Below are positions 33,112-41,184 of a stretch of 49,304 bases of DNA, piece after piece. Position numbers and translations under genes: made by a program. The DNA is from SFDP01 sp051891855 (GTDB lineage Bacteria; Bacillota; Clostridia; Lachnospirales; Lachnospiraceae). The stretch spans positions 1-49,304 of the forward strand of contig JBJFFP010000034.1 of the NCBI GenBank assembly GCA_051891855.1. The letters are read 5' to 3'. Numbering within the stretch: position 1 is the first letter of the stretch; every line of letters starts with the position of its first letter. The notes below the pieces were generated by a model that did no database searches, was not told the origin of the DNA, and worked only from the letters and a program-made list of their open reading frames with translations.

Positions 33112-34351
33112 CCTCTTTTTTCAGCATACAGCGGCGAATCAATGTCAAAGCCGTGGCTACGGCACTTTCCCGGATTTTCTGCCGATTCCCACTGAAATGA
33201 AACTCTTTAACCGTAATTTCATCCATTACCTTACAGCCCATAAATACCAGTCCCACCGGCTTTTTCCTGCTTCCTCCTCCCGGCCCGGCAATGCCGGTAA
33301 TGGAAAGGGTAACTTCTGCTCCTGTGCACAGTGCCAGTCCCTGCACCATCTCCTCCGCCGTCTGACTGCTGACTGCACCGTATTGCTTAAGAGTCTCTTT
33401 TCTCACTCCCAAAAGCTGCTGCTTGGTTCCATCGGCATAGGTGACAAGACCGGTTTCAAATACCTCTGAAACACCGGGCACACCAGTTAACCGGGCTGCT
33501 AGCATTCCTCCTGTACAGGATTCCGCCGTGGCAAGCTTCCATCCTTTTTTCTTCAGTGAAGTAGCCACTGCCTGCTCCAGCGTTTCCTCTTCTTTAAGAG
33601 TATAAATCAGTGAACCAAAGCGTCCTTTCAGTTCTTCCACCACCGGTCTGATCAATTCCTCTGCCCTTTCTTCTGATTCTGCTTTGGCACTTACCCGTAG
33701 ATGAACCTCTCCCGTTTTAGCATAGGGGGCAATAGTGGGATTGGTCTGTCCCTCTAATAAATCCAGAATCCGAGTCTCTGCCATGCTTTCTCCGATTCCG
33801 CAAAGCTTTACCATAGCGGAACGAATGACTGACTGCTCCAGACCGGTCAGATAGGGAAGCATCTTATTTCTGAACATGGGCTTCAATTCTCCCGGAGGGC
33901 CGGGAAGCAGAAGGATATGCTTTTTCTCATGTTCAATAATTAGTCCGGGGGCTGTACCATTCTCGTTGTCAATAACCGTTGCTCCCTCGGGAATATAGGC
34001 CTGTCTCCAGTTATTATCCGTAATTTTTCTTTTTCTCAGATAAAAGAATTCTTCTATCCTCTTTCGGGAATGCTCATGAAAAACCAGCTTTTTTCCCAAT
34101 ACTTTGGCCACCGTTTCTCTGGTAATATCATCCTGCGTGGGCCCCAGACCTCCGGACAGGATCAGGATATCCGCCCTTTTCAAAGCAGTCTCAATGGTTT
34201 CAGAAAGACGTTTTTCATTATCCCCTACCACCGTCTGAAAATAACAGGAAAATCCAAAAGCAGTACACTGCTCTGCCAAAAAAGCGGCATTGGTATTTAC
34301 AATATTCCCCATTAAAATCTCTGTTCCTACGGAAATCAACTCTACTGTCAT
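33095..34351 (-). CDS. cinA: CinA family protein (MoCF-like domain plus nicotinamide-nucleotide amidase)
   Basis: The C-terminal domain deamidates nicotinamide mononucleotide for pyridine-nucleotide recycling; CinA is linked to competence in some species. The 418-residue protein has an N-terminal molybdopterin-binding-like domain (VELISVGTEILMGNIVNTN; LSGGLGPTQDDITRE) and a C-terminal amidase domain (ATAESCTGGMLAARLTGVPG; SITGIAGPGG). Length is typical. The ribosome binding site is weak (GGGAC far from ATG), which suggests coupling to pgsA upstream. Confidence 0.95.
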   Translation of the reverse strand: MTVELISVGTEILMGNIVNTNAAFLAEQCTAFGFSCYFQTVVGDNEKRLSETIETALKRADILILSGGLGPTQDDITRETVAKVLGKKLVFHEHSRKRIEEFFYLRKRKITDNNWRQAYIPEGATVIDNENGTAPGLIIEHEKKHILLLPGPPGELKPMFRNKMLPYLTGLEQSVIRSAMVKLCGIGESMAETRILDLLEGQTNPTIAPYAKTGEVHLRVSAKAESEERAEELIRPVVEELKGRFGSLIYTLKEEETLEQAVATSLKKKGWKLATAESCTGGMLAARLTGVPGVSEVFETGLVTYADGTKQQLLGVRKETLKQYGAVSSQTAEEMVQGLALCTGAEVTLSITGIAGPGGGSRKKPVGLVFMGCKVMDEITVKEFHFSGNRQKIRESAVATALTLIRRCMLKKEEALQN

Positions 34352-34371
34352 TTTTTCTGTCTCGTCCCTTC

Positions 34372-34911
34372 TTATTTCTGCTCTGCCATAACTGCTTTAT
34401 TTTTCCACAGATAATCTAAGAGGGAAATTATTGTTAAAATCAGAGCAATCCACATACAAAGCTCAGTCAATATATACCAGATGCCCTCCAGATTCATAAG
34501 CATCAGACAGATCATAAGCATTTGGAAAGTGGTCTTAAACTTTCCCCAATAACTGGCCGCAATCACCACACCGTTATCGGAGGCCACCAGACGAAAACCG
34601 CTGATTACAAATTCCCTGCTGATAATCACAATCACGATCCAGGAAGGAATACGTTTAAGCTCTACCAGACAGATGAGAGCTGCACAAACCAACAGTTTAT
34701 CAGCCAAAGGATCCATGAACTTTCCGAAATTCGTTACCAGCTCATATTTTCTGGCCAGATAGCCATCCAGCAGGTCTGTAAGACTGGCCACTACAAAAAT
34801 CCCAAGAGCAATCCATTTCCCATAAGGTAAAGTATCTCCCGGCAGCATAACTACTACAAAGGGAAAAATCATAATCATTCTGAAAACCGTTAATTTATTG
34901 GGTAAATTCAT
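34372..34911 (-). CDS. pgsA: CDP-diacylglycerol--glycerol-3-phosphate 3-phosphatidyltransferase
   Basis: PgsA makes phosphatidylglycerol phosphate in the membrane. The 179-residue protein has the CDP-alcohol phosphotransferase motif D-G-x2-A-R-x8-G-x3-D-x3-D in DLLDGYLARKYELV followed by GKFMDPLADKLL (about 55-82), and about five hydrophobic segments. The ATG at 34911, with GGAGGAAAAA, gives the usual NLPNKLTVFRM N-terminus; the longer start at 34959 has no site. It lies between rimO and cinA, as in many Firmicutes. Confidence 0.95.
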   Translation of the reverse strand: MNLPNKLTVFRMIMIFPFVVVMLPGDTLPYGKWIALGIFVVASLTDLLDGYLARKYELVTNFGKFMDPLADKLLVCAALICLVELKRIPSWIVIVIISREFVISGFRLVASDNGVVIAASYWGKFKTTFQMLMICLMLMNLEGIWYILTELCMWIALILTIISLLDYLWKNKAVMAEQK

Positions 34912-34974
34912 TTTTTCCTCCGCTCTTAGCCTTTCGGCATCCTCCAGGCACATTTTCAAGGCATATTAAGATGC

Positions 34975-36303
34975 CTATTTTACTTCTCCGATTAAATCAT
35001 ATTCATGGGAACCGGTAATCATTACCGGTACAAAATCTCCCGTCATCAGGCTGTTATCAGCATGTACAAATACATAGCCGTCTACATTGGGAGCATCCTT
35101 ATAGCTTCTTCCCACATACACTCCATCCTCCTCCAGCTTTCCCTCAATGATTACCATCAGCTTCTGACCAATCATATTTTCGTTTTTTTCAAAGGCAATT
35201 TCCTGCTGAAGAGCCATAATCTGTTCCCGGCGCTGCCGCTTTTCTTCCTCATCAATCTGATTTTCCATCAGCGCAGCCGGAGTATCCTCCTCCTGGGAGT
35301 AGGTAAATACCCCTAACCGATCAAACTCCATATCGTCCACAAAGTCCATCAGAATTTCATGATCATCCAGCGTTTCCCCGGGAAAGCCGGTAATCAGGCT
35401 GGTACGAAGGCAGATATCCGGTATGGCATCCCGAAGCTTTGCAATAACTTCACGAAGCTGTCCTGAGGTCGTTCTTCGTCCCATTCGTTTTAAAACAACA
35501 TCACTGCCATGCTGAATGGGAATATCCAGATAATGGCATACCTTGTCATTTCGCTTAATGGCTTTAATCAATTCCCCCGTAATTTCCTCAGGGTAACAAT
35601 AAAGGATTCTGATCCAATGCAGACCGGGAATTTCATTCAGCTTATCCAGCAGAAGCGGAAGGGATTTTTCTCCATAAATATCCACCCCGTACAGGGTAGT
35701 CTCTTGGGCTACCAGAATCAGCTCTTTCACTCCCTGCTCTGCCAATTCCTCTGCTTCCTTAACCAGAACCTCTATGGGAACGCTTCTGAACCTTCCGCGA
35801 ACTTTAGGGATAATGCAATAGGTGCAATTCTTATCACAGCCCTCGGCAATTTTCAAATAGGCGTAATGCCCGCCGGTAGTTACTACTCTTTTCTGACCCT
35901 GAACCGGTTTACGGTTAATGTCACTCACATGCTCCATGCCTATTGCCTTGCCTTCCAGCACTTCCTTTACGGCTTCGGCAATCTGATCGATAGCGGTGGT
36001 GCCTAAAATACAATCTACCTCGGGAATTTCCTTCTGAATTTCTTCCTTATAACGTTGGGCCAGACAGCCACAGACCAAAAGCGCCTTAGCCTTTCCTGTC
36101 TTTTTCCATTCTGCCATTTCCAGAATGGTGTTAATGCTTTCCTCCTTGGCATCCTGAATAAAGCAGCAGGTATTTACTACAATAATCTCTGCCTCTGCTT
36201 CATCATCCGTAAAGGAAAACCCTTCTCGCCCCAGCATTCCCAGCATCATTTCCGTATCCACCAGGTTCTTATCGCAACCCAGGGAAATAAATAATATTTT
36301 CAT
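34975..36303 (-). CDS. rimO: Ribosomal protein S12 methylthiotransferase RimO
   Basis: RimO is a radical-SAM enzyme that adds a methylthio group to an aspartate of ribosomal protein S12. The 442-residue protein has the N-terminal cluster domain (ISLGCDKNLVDTEMMLG; VNTCCFIQDAKEES; VCGCLAQRY), the radical-SAM CDKNCTYCIIPKVRGRFRS, and a C-terminal TRAM domain. NLVDTE and the DKNC spacing favour RimO over MiaB. The ATG at 36303 has GAGAGGAAAG; a start at 36315 is less likely. A small stem (TGCTGT/ACAGCA) lies just upstream. Confidence 0.95.
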   Translation of the reverse strand: MKILFISLGCDKNLVDTEMMLGMLGREGFSFTDDEAEAEIIVVNTCCFIQDAKEESINTILEMAEWKKTGKAKALLVCGCLAQRYKEEIQKEIPEVDCILGTTAIDQIAEAVKEVLEGKAIGMEHVSDINRKPVQGQKRVVTTGGHYAYLKIAEGCDKNCTYCIIPKVRGRFRSVPIEVLVKEAEELAEQGVKELILVAQETTLYGVDIYGEKSLPLLLDKLNEIPGLHWIRILYCYPEEITGELIKAIKRNDKVCHYLDIPIQHGSDVVLKRMGRRTTSGQLREVIAKLRDAIPDICLRTSLITGFPGETLDDHEILMDFVDDMEFDRLGVFTYSQEEDTPAALMENQIDEEEKRQRREQIMALQQEIAFEKNENMIGQKLMVIIEGKLEEDGVYVGRSYKDAPNVDGYVFVHADNSLMTGDFVPVMITGSHEYDLIGEVK

Positions 36304-36360
36304 CTTTCCTCTCATTCTGCTGTCTTTACAGCATTAATTGCTCTTATCCTTTACCATAGA

Positions 36361-36384
36361 GAAAAAGAGCCCTCTTTGGACTCT
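36361..36384 (-). terminator. Weak terminator after rpoZ
   Basis: On the minus strand AGAGTCC pairs with GGGCTCT (one G-U pair) around a 5-nt loop, followed by TTTTCTCT. The 7-bp stem is short, so partial read-through into rimO is likely. Confidence 0.6.
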
Positions 36385-36400
36385 TGCGCTCCTAGTACTA

Positions 36401-36637
36401 CTAGTCTTCTTTCTCCCCTAAAATCTTAATCTGTCCCTGATTCATTTCCTCCACTGCAATGGATAGGGGCTTATCTACGGAACAATTCACCATAGGCTCA
36501 TCACCATCGATAATCTGTCTTGCTCTTTTGGCAATAGCCATTACAATCGAATATCTGCTGGTTACCACGTTGGTATCCCCCGGCTCCATGTCACTGTTTG
36601 CTGCCTGAATTAAATCGGAATAAGATGGATGTAACAT
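36401..36637 (-). CDS. rpoZ: RNA polymerase omega subunit
   Basis: Omega helps assemble RNA polymerase. The 78-residue protein has the family pattern MLHPSYSDLIQAAN, VTSRYSIVMAIAKRARQI and KPLSIAVEEMNQGQIKI. Its ATG shares one base with the gmk stop (TAATG), with GGAG upstream inside gmk, showing tight coupling of the two. Confidence 0.95.
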   Translation of the reverse strand: MLHPSYSDLIQAANSDMEPGDTNVVTSRYSIVMAIAKRARQIIDGDEPMVNCSVDKPLSIAVEEMNQGQIKILGEKED

Positions 36638-37290
36638 TATTTTTCTCCTTTCACCAGTTGCTCTAACTGCTTTCTGATTTCTTCAATAAATTCCATATGA
36701 TACTTTGGTCTGTATTGTTCAACCAATCCTTTATGACTGTCCTGAAGAAGGCGGTGGAGCTCTCTGATGCAGGTCTCTAAATCATCATTAATAAGGATAT
36801 AATCATAGTTCTCGATTCCCACTGCTTCTTCACAGGCCCGTTTCAGCCGTTTTTGAATGGCCTCTTCGGTTTCCGTACCTCTGCCCGACAGACGCTCGTA
36901 CAGAGCTCCGGCACCGGGAGGCATAATAAACAATAGTACAGCCTCAGGATACCTCTCCTTGATTTTCATGGCTCCCTGAATTTCAATTTCCAGAATGACA
37001 TCCTTTCCCTCGGCCAGCTTAGACTCCACATAGTCCCGGGGAGTCCCGTAATAATTTCCACAATAGGAGGCATATTCAATAAAGCCGTCCCTGCGGATTC
37101 TCTCTTCAAATTCTTCCCTTGCGGCAAAGAAATATTCTCTTCCGTTTACCTCTCCTTCTCTGGGAGCTCTGGTGGTCATGGAGATGGATAAGGCATAGTC
37201 CCGATAATCCCTCATCAGACCTTTCATCAAGGTTCCCTTACCGGCTCCGGAAAAACCGGAAATGACAATCAGCAGTCCTTTACCGTTCAT
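36637..37290 (-). CDS. gmk: Guanylate kinase
   Basis: It phosphorylates GMP to GDP. The 217-residue protein has the P-loop SGFSGAGKGTLMKGL, SISMTTRAPREGEVNGREYFF, EYASYCGNYYGTPRDYVE and VILEIEIQGAMKIKERYPEA. The ATG at 37290 gives the normal length and overlaps the end of remA by 11 bp; the ORF extension to 37317 lies wholly within remA. It is followed by rpoZ, a widespread pairing. Confidence 0.97.
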   Translation of the reverse strand: MNGKGLLIVISGFSGAGKGTLMKGLMRDYRDYALSISMTTRAPREGEVNGREYFFAAREEFEERIRRDGFIEYASYCGNYYGTPRDYVESKLAEGKDVILEIEIQGAMKIKERYPEAVLLFIMPPGAGALYERLSGRGTETEEAIQKRLKRACEEAVGIENYDYILINDDLETCIRELHRLLQDSHKGLVEQYRPKYHMEFIEEIRKQLEQLVKGEK

Positions 37291-37540
37291 CCTCTCCCAT
37301 CCTTTCTGCCTGCGCACGGTTTCCTATGGTTTCCGGTAGAAGTGCCGACAGGACAAGCTGACTATTTTCCATAACAAGAACAGCCTTTGTTTTACGTCCC
37401 TGAGTGGCATCGATGGCCGTTCCATTTTCTCTGGCCTTTTGTACCATGCGCTTTACCGGTGCCGAATCAGGACCCACTACGGCAATGATTTTTTCCGTAT
37501 TTACCAGATTCCCAAATCCAATATGAATAAGTTGGTTCAT
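37280..37540 (-). CDS. remA: RemA/DUF370 family regulatory protein
   Basis: RemA in B. subtilis is a DNA-binding activator of biofilm matrix genes. The 86-residue protein shows the family core IHIGFGNLVNTEKIIAVVGP, DSAPVKRMVQKARENG, DATQGRKTKAVLVMENSQLV and SALLPETI. It lies between yicC and gmk, the standard Firmicutes place. GGAGCAGGGA precedes the ATG. Target genes here are unknown. Confidence 0.93.
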   Translation of the reverse strand: MNQLIHIGFGNLVNTEKIIAVVGPDSAPVKRMVQKARENGTAIDATQGRKTKAVLVMENSQLVLSALLPETIGNRAQAERMGEDER

Positions 37541-37565
37541 TCCCTGCTCCTATAATTACTCTCTC

Positions 37566-37726
37566 TTTTCAGGACAGCTCCTGAAATTCCCTTTTCAGGA
37601 CAGCCAAGCTCGTGAATCCTTCGGATTCCCTCGCTTGTGGATATTCATCCAATAGAAACATTCCATTCCATCCCTTCGCAAGCAAGCTTGCACGGGACAG
37701 AATGGTATGTTTCTGCTGTCCTGAAA
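37566..37726. repeat. Structured palindromic element (three-way junction) between remA and yicC
   Basis: A perfect 12-bp closing helix joins TTTCAGGACAGC (37593-37604) to GCTGTCCTGAAA (37715-37726). Inside it are two imperfect hairpins: one with CAAGC...GCTTG and GAATCC-TTC-GGATTC (37605-37637), and a longer one pairing AGAAACATTCCATTC (37654-37668) with GAATGGTATGTTTCT (37700-37714), topped by TCCC/GGGA and GCAAGCTTGC. A second copy of the left arm, TTTTCAGGACAGC (37566-37578), forms its own 8-bp hairpin with TCCTGAAA. It fills the 188-bp gap and stops at the yicC stop codon. It resembles REP/MITE-type dispersed palindromes, or it may be an RNA element processed from the transcript. Confidence 0.7.
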
Positions 37727-37728
37727 GG

Positions 37729-38607
37729 TTATTCAATATTTTGAATCTGTTCTCTTACTTTTTCGATTTCTGTTTTCAGCTCTATAGCACAGTTGGAAAT
37801 CTCCAGATCATTTACCTTAGACAGGATGGTGTTGGCCTCACGATTCATCTCCTGGGCAATAAAGTCCAGCTTACGTCCCATGATACCGCCCGATAGCAGG
37901 GTACTTTTCGTGGTTTCAATATGGCTTCGCAGACGAACGATTTCCTCATCCACACAAACCTTATCTGCAAAGATGGTTACCTCCGTTAACAAACGGCTTT
38001 CATCCACCTTCATATCCCCCAGCAGCTCTCTTACCTTATCTTCCAGTTTCTTTCGATATTCTGCAAGAATACGGGGAGATTTTTCCTCAACAAAGTCTAC
38101 CCGTTTCAGCATACCCTCCAGCTTCTCTACCATATCCTGTCGAAGATTCTCTCCTTCTGCGATACGGGTCTCCACAACGCTTTGTGCTGCTCCCCGAACA
38201 GCCTTTTCCAGGGTTTTCCAAATTTCCTCTTCATCAACGTTCTGCTCTTCCATGGTAAACACTTCGGGATAACGGGATAATGCAGATACCCGGATATCGT
38301 TATCCAAAGAGAACTCATCTGCCATCTGCTGCAGATAGGTCAGATATTCAGCCGCGATTTCCCGATTATATTTAATACTGACATTATTCTCCGTAAAATC
38401 CTCATAGGTAATGAAAATATCCACCTTACCGCGCTGGATATACTCTTTTAATAAAGAACGCATGGCTGCCTCAAAAAAATTCAGCTTCTTGGGCATCTTA
38501 ATATTAGCGTCCAGATATCGGTGGTTTACCGATTTCATTTCCACCGTAAACTTTCGATTATTTTCACTGACTTCACATCGGCCGAAACCGGTCATGCTTT
38601 TAATCAT
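37729..38607 (-). CDS. yicC: YicC family protein (endoribonuclease YicC/YloC)
   Basis: YicC proteins are endoribonucleases with a role in mRNA and small-RNA turnover. The 292-residue protein has the N-terminal MIKSMTGFGRCEVSENNRKFTVEMKSVNHRYLDANIKMP pattern and the C-terminal DUF1732 motif ETTKSTLLSGGIMGRKLDFIAQEMNREANTILSK. The length is typical. It is the first gene of yicC-remA-gmk-rpoZ and has its own promoter. Confidence 0.94.
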   Translation of the reverse strand: MIKSMTGFGRCEVSENNRKFTVEMKSVNHRYLDANIKMPKKLNFFEAAMRSLLKEYIQRGKVDIFITYEDFTENNVSIKYNREIAAEYLTYLQQMADEFSLDNDIRVSALSRYPEVFTMEEQNVDEEEIWKTLEKAVRGAAQSVVETRIAEGENLRQDMVEKLEGMLKRVDFVEEKSPRILAEYRKKLEDKVRELLGDMKVDESRLLTEVTIFADKVCVDEEIVRLRSHIETTKSTLLSGGIMGRKLDFIAQEMNREANTILSKVNDLEISNCAIELKTEIEKVREQIQNIE

Positions 38608-38678
38608 TCTATAACCCCGCCTTATTCTTTTTTACAAACTGATGCGTACCCTTTCAGAGCGTCCCTCTTAACATTCTG

Positions 38679-38707
38679 ATTATAGTGCAATCGCCGTTTG
38701 CCGTCAA
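38679..38707 (-). promoter_or_regulatory. Promoter of yicC-remA-gmk-rpoZ
   Basis: On the minus strand TTGACG (38702-38707) and a consensus TATAAT (38679-38684) are 17 bp apart. Its -35 box overlaps the -35 box of the divergent rqcH promoter by 2 bp. Confidence 0.8.
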
Positions 38708-38726
38708 GTACGGACTGTGGTATACT
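38698..38726 (+). promoter_or_regulatory. Promoter of rqcH
   Basis: TTGCCG (38698-38703) and TATACT (38721-38726) are 17 bp apart. Because the -35 boxes of the two divergent promoters overlap, one polymerase could hinder the other. Confidence 0.65.
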
Positions 38727-38791
38727 GGTAAGCATCAGCCTGGGATTATTATCCCAAATCACTCATACAAGTAAGAAAAGGAGATTCTCTT

Positions 38792-40531
38792 ATGGCTTTC
38801 GACGGCATTACCATAGCCTGCTTAAAAAAAGAGCTTGAAGAAGAACTGAAGGGCGGCCGCATTTATAAAATTGCCCAGCCTGAGACAGATGAGCTTCTTC
38901 TTACCATAAAAACTCCCGGCGGCCAGAAACGTCTGGTGCTTTCCGCCAGCGCTTCCCTTCCCCTTGTTAATTTGACTGAAAAAAACAAACCCAGTCCCCT
39001 AACAGCTCCCGGCTTTTGCATGCTTTTAAGAAAGCACCTGCAAAACGGGAGAATCACGGAAATCCTTCAGCCTTCCTTGGAAAGAATACTGGAATTTCGT
39101 ATCGAGCATTTGGACGAGCTGGGAGACCTCTGTACCAAACGCCTGATTATCGAGCTGATGGGCAAGCACAGCAACATCATATTCTGCAGCCAGGAGGGAA
39201 AAATCATTGACAGTATCAAACATATTTCTTCTGCGGTCAGCTCCCTTCGGGAAGTGCTGCCGGGGAGGGATTATTTTATTCCCGTAACCGCCTCCAAAGC
39301 CAATCCCCTGGTTACAGACAGAGAGGAATTTTATTCTCTGGTTTTTTCCCAAAATACAGAATGCTTTAAGGCACTTTACTCATCCTATGTGGGTATCTCT
39401 CCCTTTATGGCACACGAGCTTTGTAGTCGGGCCGGCGGCAGCTGCGATCTGTCTGTTGCTTCTCTGACCGATGAAGATAAGGAAAATCTGTTCCACCAGT
39501 TTTCTCTGCTTATGAACCAAATCAGAAATGGGGAATTTTCTCCTGTCATTCTTTATGAGCAGGGAAAGCCTTCCGAATATGCAGTTTTTCCCATATCTTC
39601 TTACCCCAGGGAAAATATGCGGGAGGTAGGTTCACTCTCATCCCTGTTGGAACAGTATTACGAAGAAAAAAACACTATTACCCGCATTCGACAAAAATCG
39701 CTGGAGCTTCGCAAAATCGTACAGACAGCTCTGGAGAGAAACATCAAAAAATACGATCTGCAGCTTAAACAGATGAAGGATACAAAAAAGCGTGAACAGG
39801 ATAAGCTATACGGTGAGCTACTCACTGCCTACGGCTACGGTGTAGAGCCTAAAAGTAAGTCTGTAACCGTTAATAATTACTATACCGGTGAGGAAATTAC
39901 CATTCCTCTGGATCCGGATTTATCTGCCATTGACAATGCAAAGCGTTACTATGAACGCTACAATAAGCTGAAACGAACCTATGAAGCCCTCTCCACTTTG
40001 ACGGTACAGGTAAAAGAGGAAATTGATCACCTGGAATCCATCAGTGCTGCCCTGGATATTGCCCGGAGGGAAGAGGATTTAATTCAGATTAAAGAAGAAT
40101 TAACCCAGACCGGTTACATCCGCAGAAAGGGACACCAAAAAAAGCAGCGTTTTACCAGTAAGCCCTTCCACTACCTCAGCAGCGATGGCTATCATATTTA
40201 TGTAGGGAAGAATAACTATCAGAATGAGGAGCTCACCTTTCAGTTTGCCTCCGGAAATGACTGGTGGTTCCACGCAAAGGGCATCCCCGGCTCTCATGTT
40301 ATCGTAAAGTCTGAGGGGGAGGAAATGCCCAACCGTGTCTTTGAAGAAGCCGGACGGCTGGCTGCCTTTTACTCCAAAGGCCGCGGACAGGAAAAGGTGG
40401 AAATTGATTATACCCTGAAAAAAAATGTAAAAAAGCCTTCCGGCAGCAAGCCCGGCTTCGTTGTCTATTATACCAATTACTCCCTGATTATTGACTCAAA
40501 TATCAGTGGACTGGTTGAGCTCACTGATTAA
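38792..40531 (+). CDS. rqcH: NFACT family protein RqcH (ribosome quality control)
   Basis: RqcH binds stalled 50S subunits and adds C-terminal alanine tails that mark products for degradation. The 579-residue protein has the NFACT-N domain (about 1-200, starting MAFDGITIACLKKEL), a middle coiled coil (about 290-430, including ERNIKKYDLQLKQMKDTKKR) and the NFACT-R domain (about 455-560: SSDGYHIYVGKNNYQNEEL, WWFHAKGIPGSHVIV, VEIDYTLKKNVKKPSGSKPG). The pair that reads D97-R98 in B. subtilis is E97-R98 here. Older annotations call this family fibronectin-binding protein. GGAGATTCTCTT precedes the ATG. Confidence 0.95.
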   Translation: MAFDGITIACLKKELEEELKGGRIYKIAQPETDELLLTIKTPGGQKRLVLSASASLPLVNLTEKNKPSPLTAPGFCMLLRKHLQNGRITEILQPSLERILEFRIEHLDELGDLCTKRLIIELMGKHSNIIFCSQEGKIIDSIKHISSAVSSLREVLPGRDYFIPVTASKANPLVTDREEFYSLVFSQNTECFKALYSSYVGISPFMAHELCSRAGGSCDLSVASLTDEDKENLFHQFSLLMNQIRNGEFSPVILYEQGKPSEYAVFPISSYPRENMREVGSLSSLLEQYYEEKNTITRIRQKSLELRKIVQTALERNIKKYDLQLKQMKDTKKREQDKLYGELLTAYGYGVEPKSKSVTVNNYYTGEEITIPLDPDLSAIDNAKRYYERYNKLKRTYEALSTLTVQVKEEIDHLESISAALDIARREEDLIQIKEELTQTGYIRRKGHQKKQRFTSKPFHYLSSDGYHIYVGKNNYQNEELTFQFASGNDWWFHAKGIPGSHVIVKSEGEEMPNRVFEEAGRLAAFYSKGRGQEKVEIDYTLKKNVKKPSGSKPGFVVYYTNYSLIIDSNISGLVELTD

Positions 40532-40547
40532 GAAAGGCTGATTCATT

Positions 40548-41126
40548 ATGTTTACTTTTCCCGCCGAAGGAAGTTCTCTTTCTACTCCTGCTGCTTTCTC
40601 TTTCGGATACCGTATTCGTCCGGCACTCCCAAAGGATGACTATAATATTTTAAAAATAATGAACAGGGCTGTTGCTGACTTAAAGGATAAATCCCTGTTT
40701 ATTCCGGATGATCTGTCCTTGATCAGAAGCATTTTAGACTCAGAAGGCTTTGGCCTCATTGCTCTGGATTATCAGGATAATCCGGTGGCCTATTTACTGG
40801 TTCTTTTTCCCCGGTTAAGTCCTGAAAATCTGGGCTATGATCTGGGCTTTTCTGAGAAACAGCTGCTACAGGCAGCACATATGGATTCTCTTGCTGTTTA
40901 TCCCGAACATCGGGGACGCCGTCTGCAAAAAAGCCTGATTACCCGGGCAGAAAAGCTTTTAGATTCTACTTACCCGTACCGGCTTGCCACCGTCTCTCCG
41001 CAAAATTCTGCCAGTCTGAAAAGCTTTTTGGACTGTGGTTATGAAATTCAGTTGACAAAGGAAAAATATGGAGGCCATATACGCCATATCCTGATGAAAT
41101 CAGCAGTATCAAAACCTCCTGAGTAA
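40548..41126 (+). CDS. GNAT family N-acetyltransferase
   Basis: It is an acetyl-CoA-dependent transferase of unknown substrate. The 192-residue protein has the GNAT core: IRPALPKDDYNILKIMNRAV at the first helix, MDSLAVYPEHRGRRLQKSLITRAEKLL at the acetyl-CoA loop (pattern R/Q-x-x-G-R-x-L in place of the usual R/Q-x-x-G-x-G/A), and the later ATVSPQNSASLKSFLDCGYEI. It lies 16 bp after rqcH on the same strand, so probably co-transcribed. The loop departure (Arg-Arg-Leu) is unusual but not disabling by itself. Confidence 0.87.
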   Translation: MFTFPAEGSSLSTPAAFSFGYRIRPALPKDDYNILKIMNRAVADLKDKSLFIPDDLSLIRSILDSEGFGLIALDYQDNPVAYLLVLFPRLSPENLGYDLGFSEKQLLQAAHMDSLAVYPEHRGRRLQKSLITRAEKLLDSTYPYRLATVSPQNSASLKSFLDCGYEIQLTKEKYGGHIRHILMKSAVSKPPE

Positions 41127-41128
41127 AT

Positions 41129-41165
41129 TAAAAAGGCGTGTCCATCCATAACCGGGACACGCCTT
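41129..41165 (-). terminator. Bidirectional terminator between GNAT and symporter genes
   Basis: AAGGCGTGTCC (41133-41143) pairs with GGACACGCCTT (41155-41165). On the minus strand it is followed by TTTTTAATTT; on the plus strand the run is weaker. It lies between the convergent gene ends. Confidence 0.85.
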
Positions 41166-41184
41166 AAGCTTATTTCATCCAATT

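Noticed and set aside
34912..34959. N-terminal extension of PgsA from 34959
   Set aside because: The extension lacks a ribosome binding site and is not part of the family; GGAGGAAAAA directly precedes the ATG at 34911.
37793..38272. 159-codon Ser-rich plus-strand frame opposite yicC
   Set aside because: Composition (Ser, Thr, Phe runs) is that of a reversed coding strand; no site upstream and no family.
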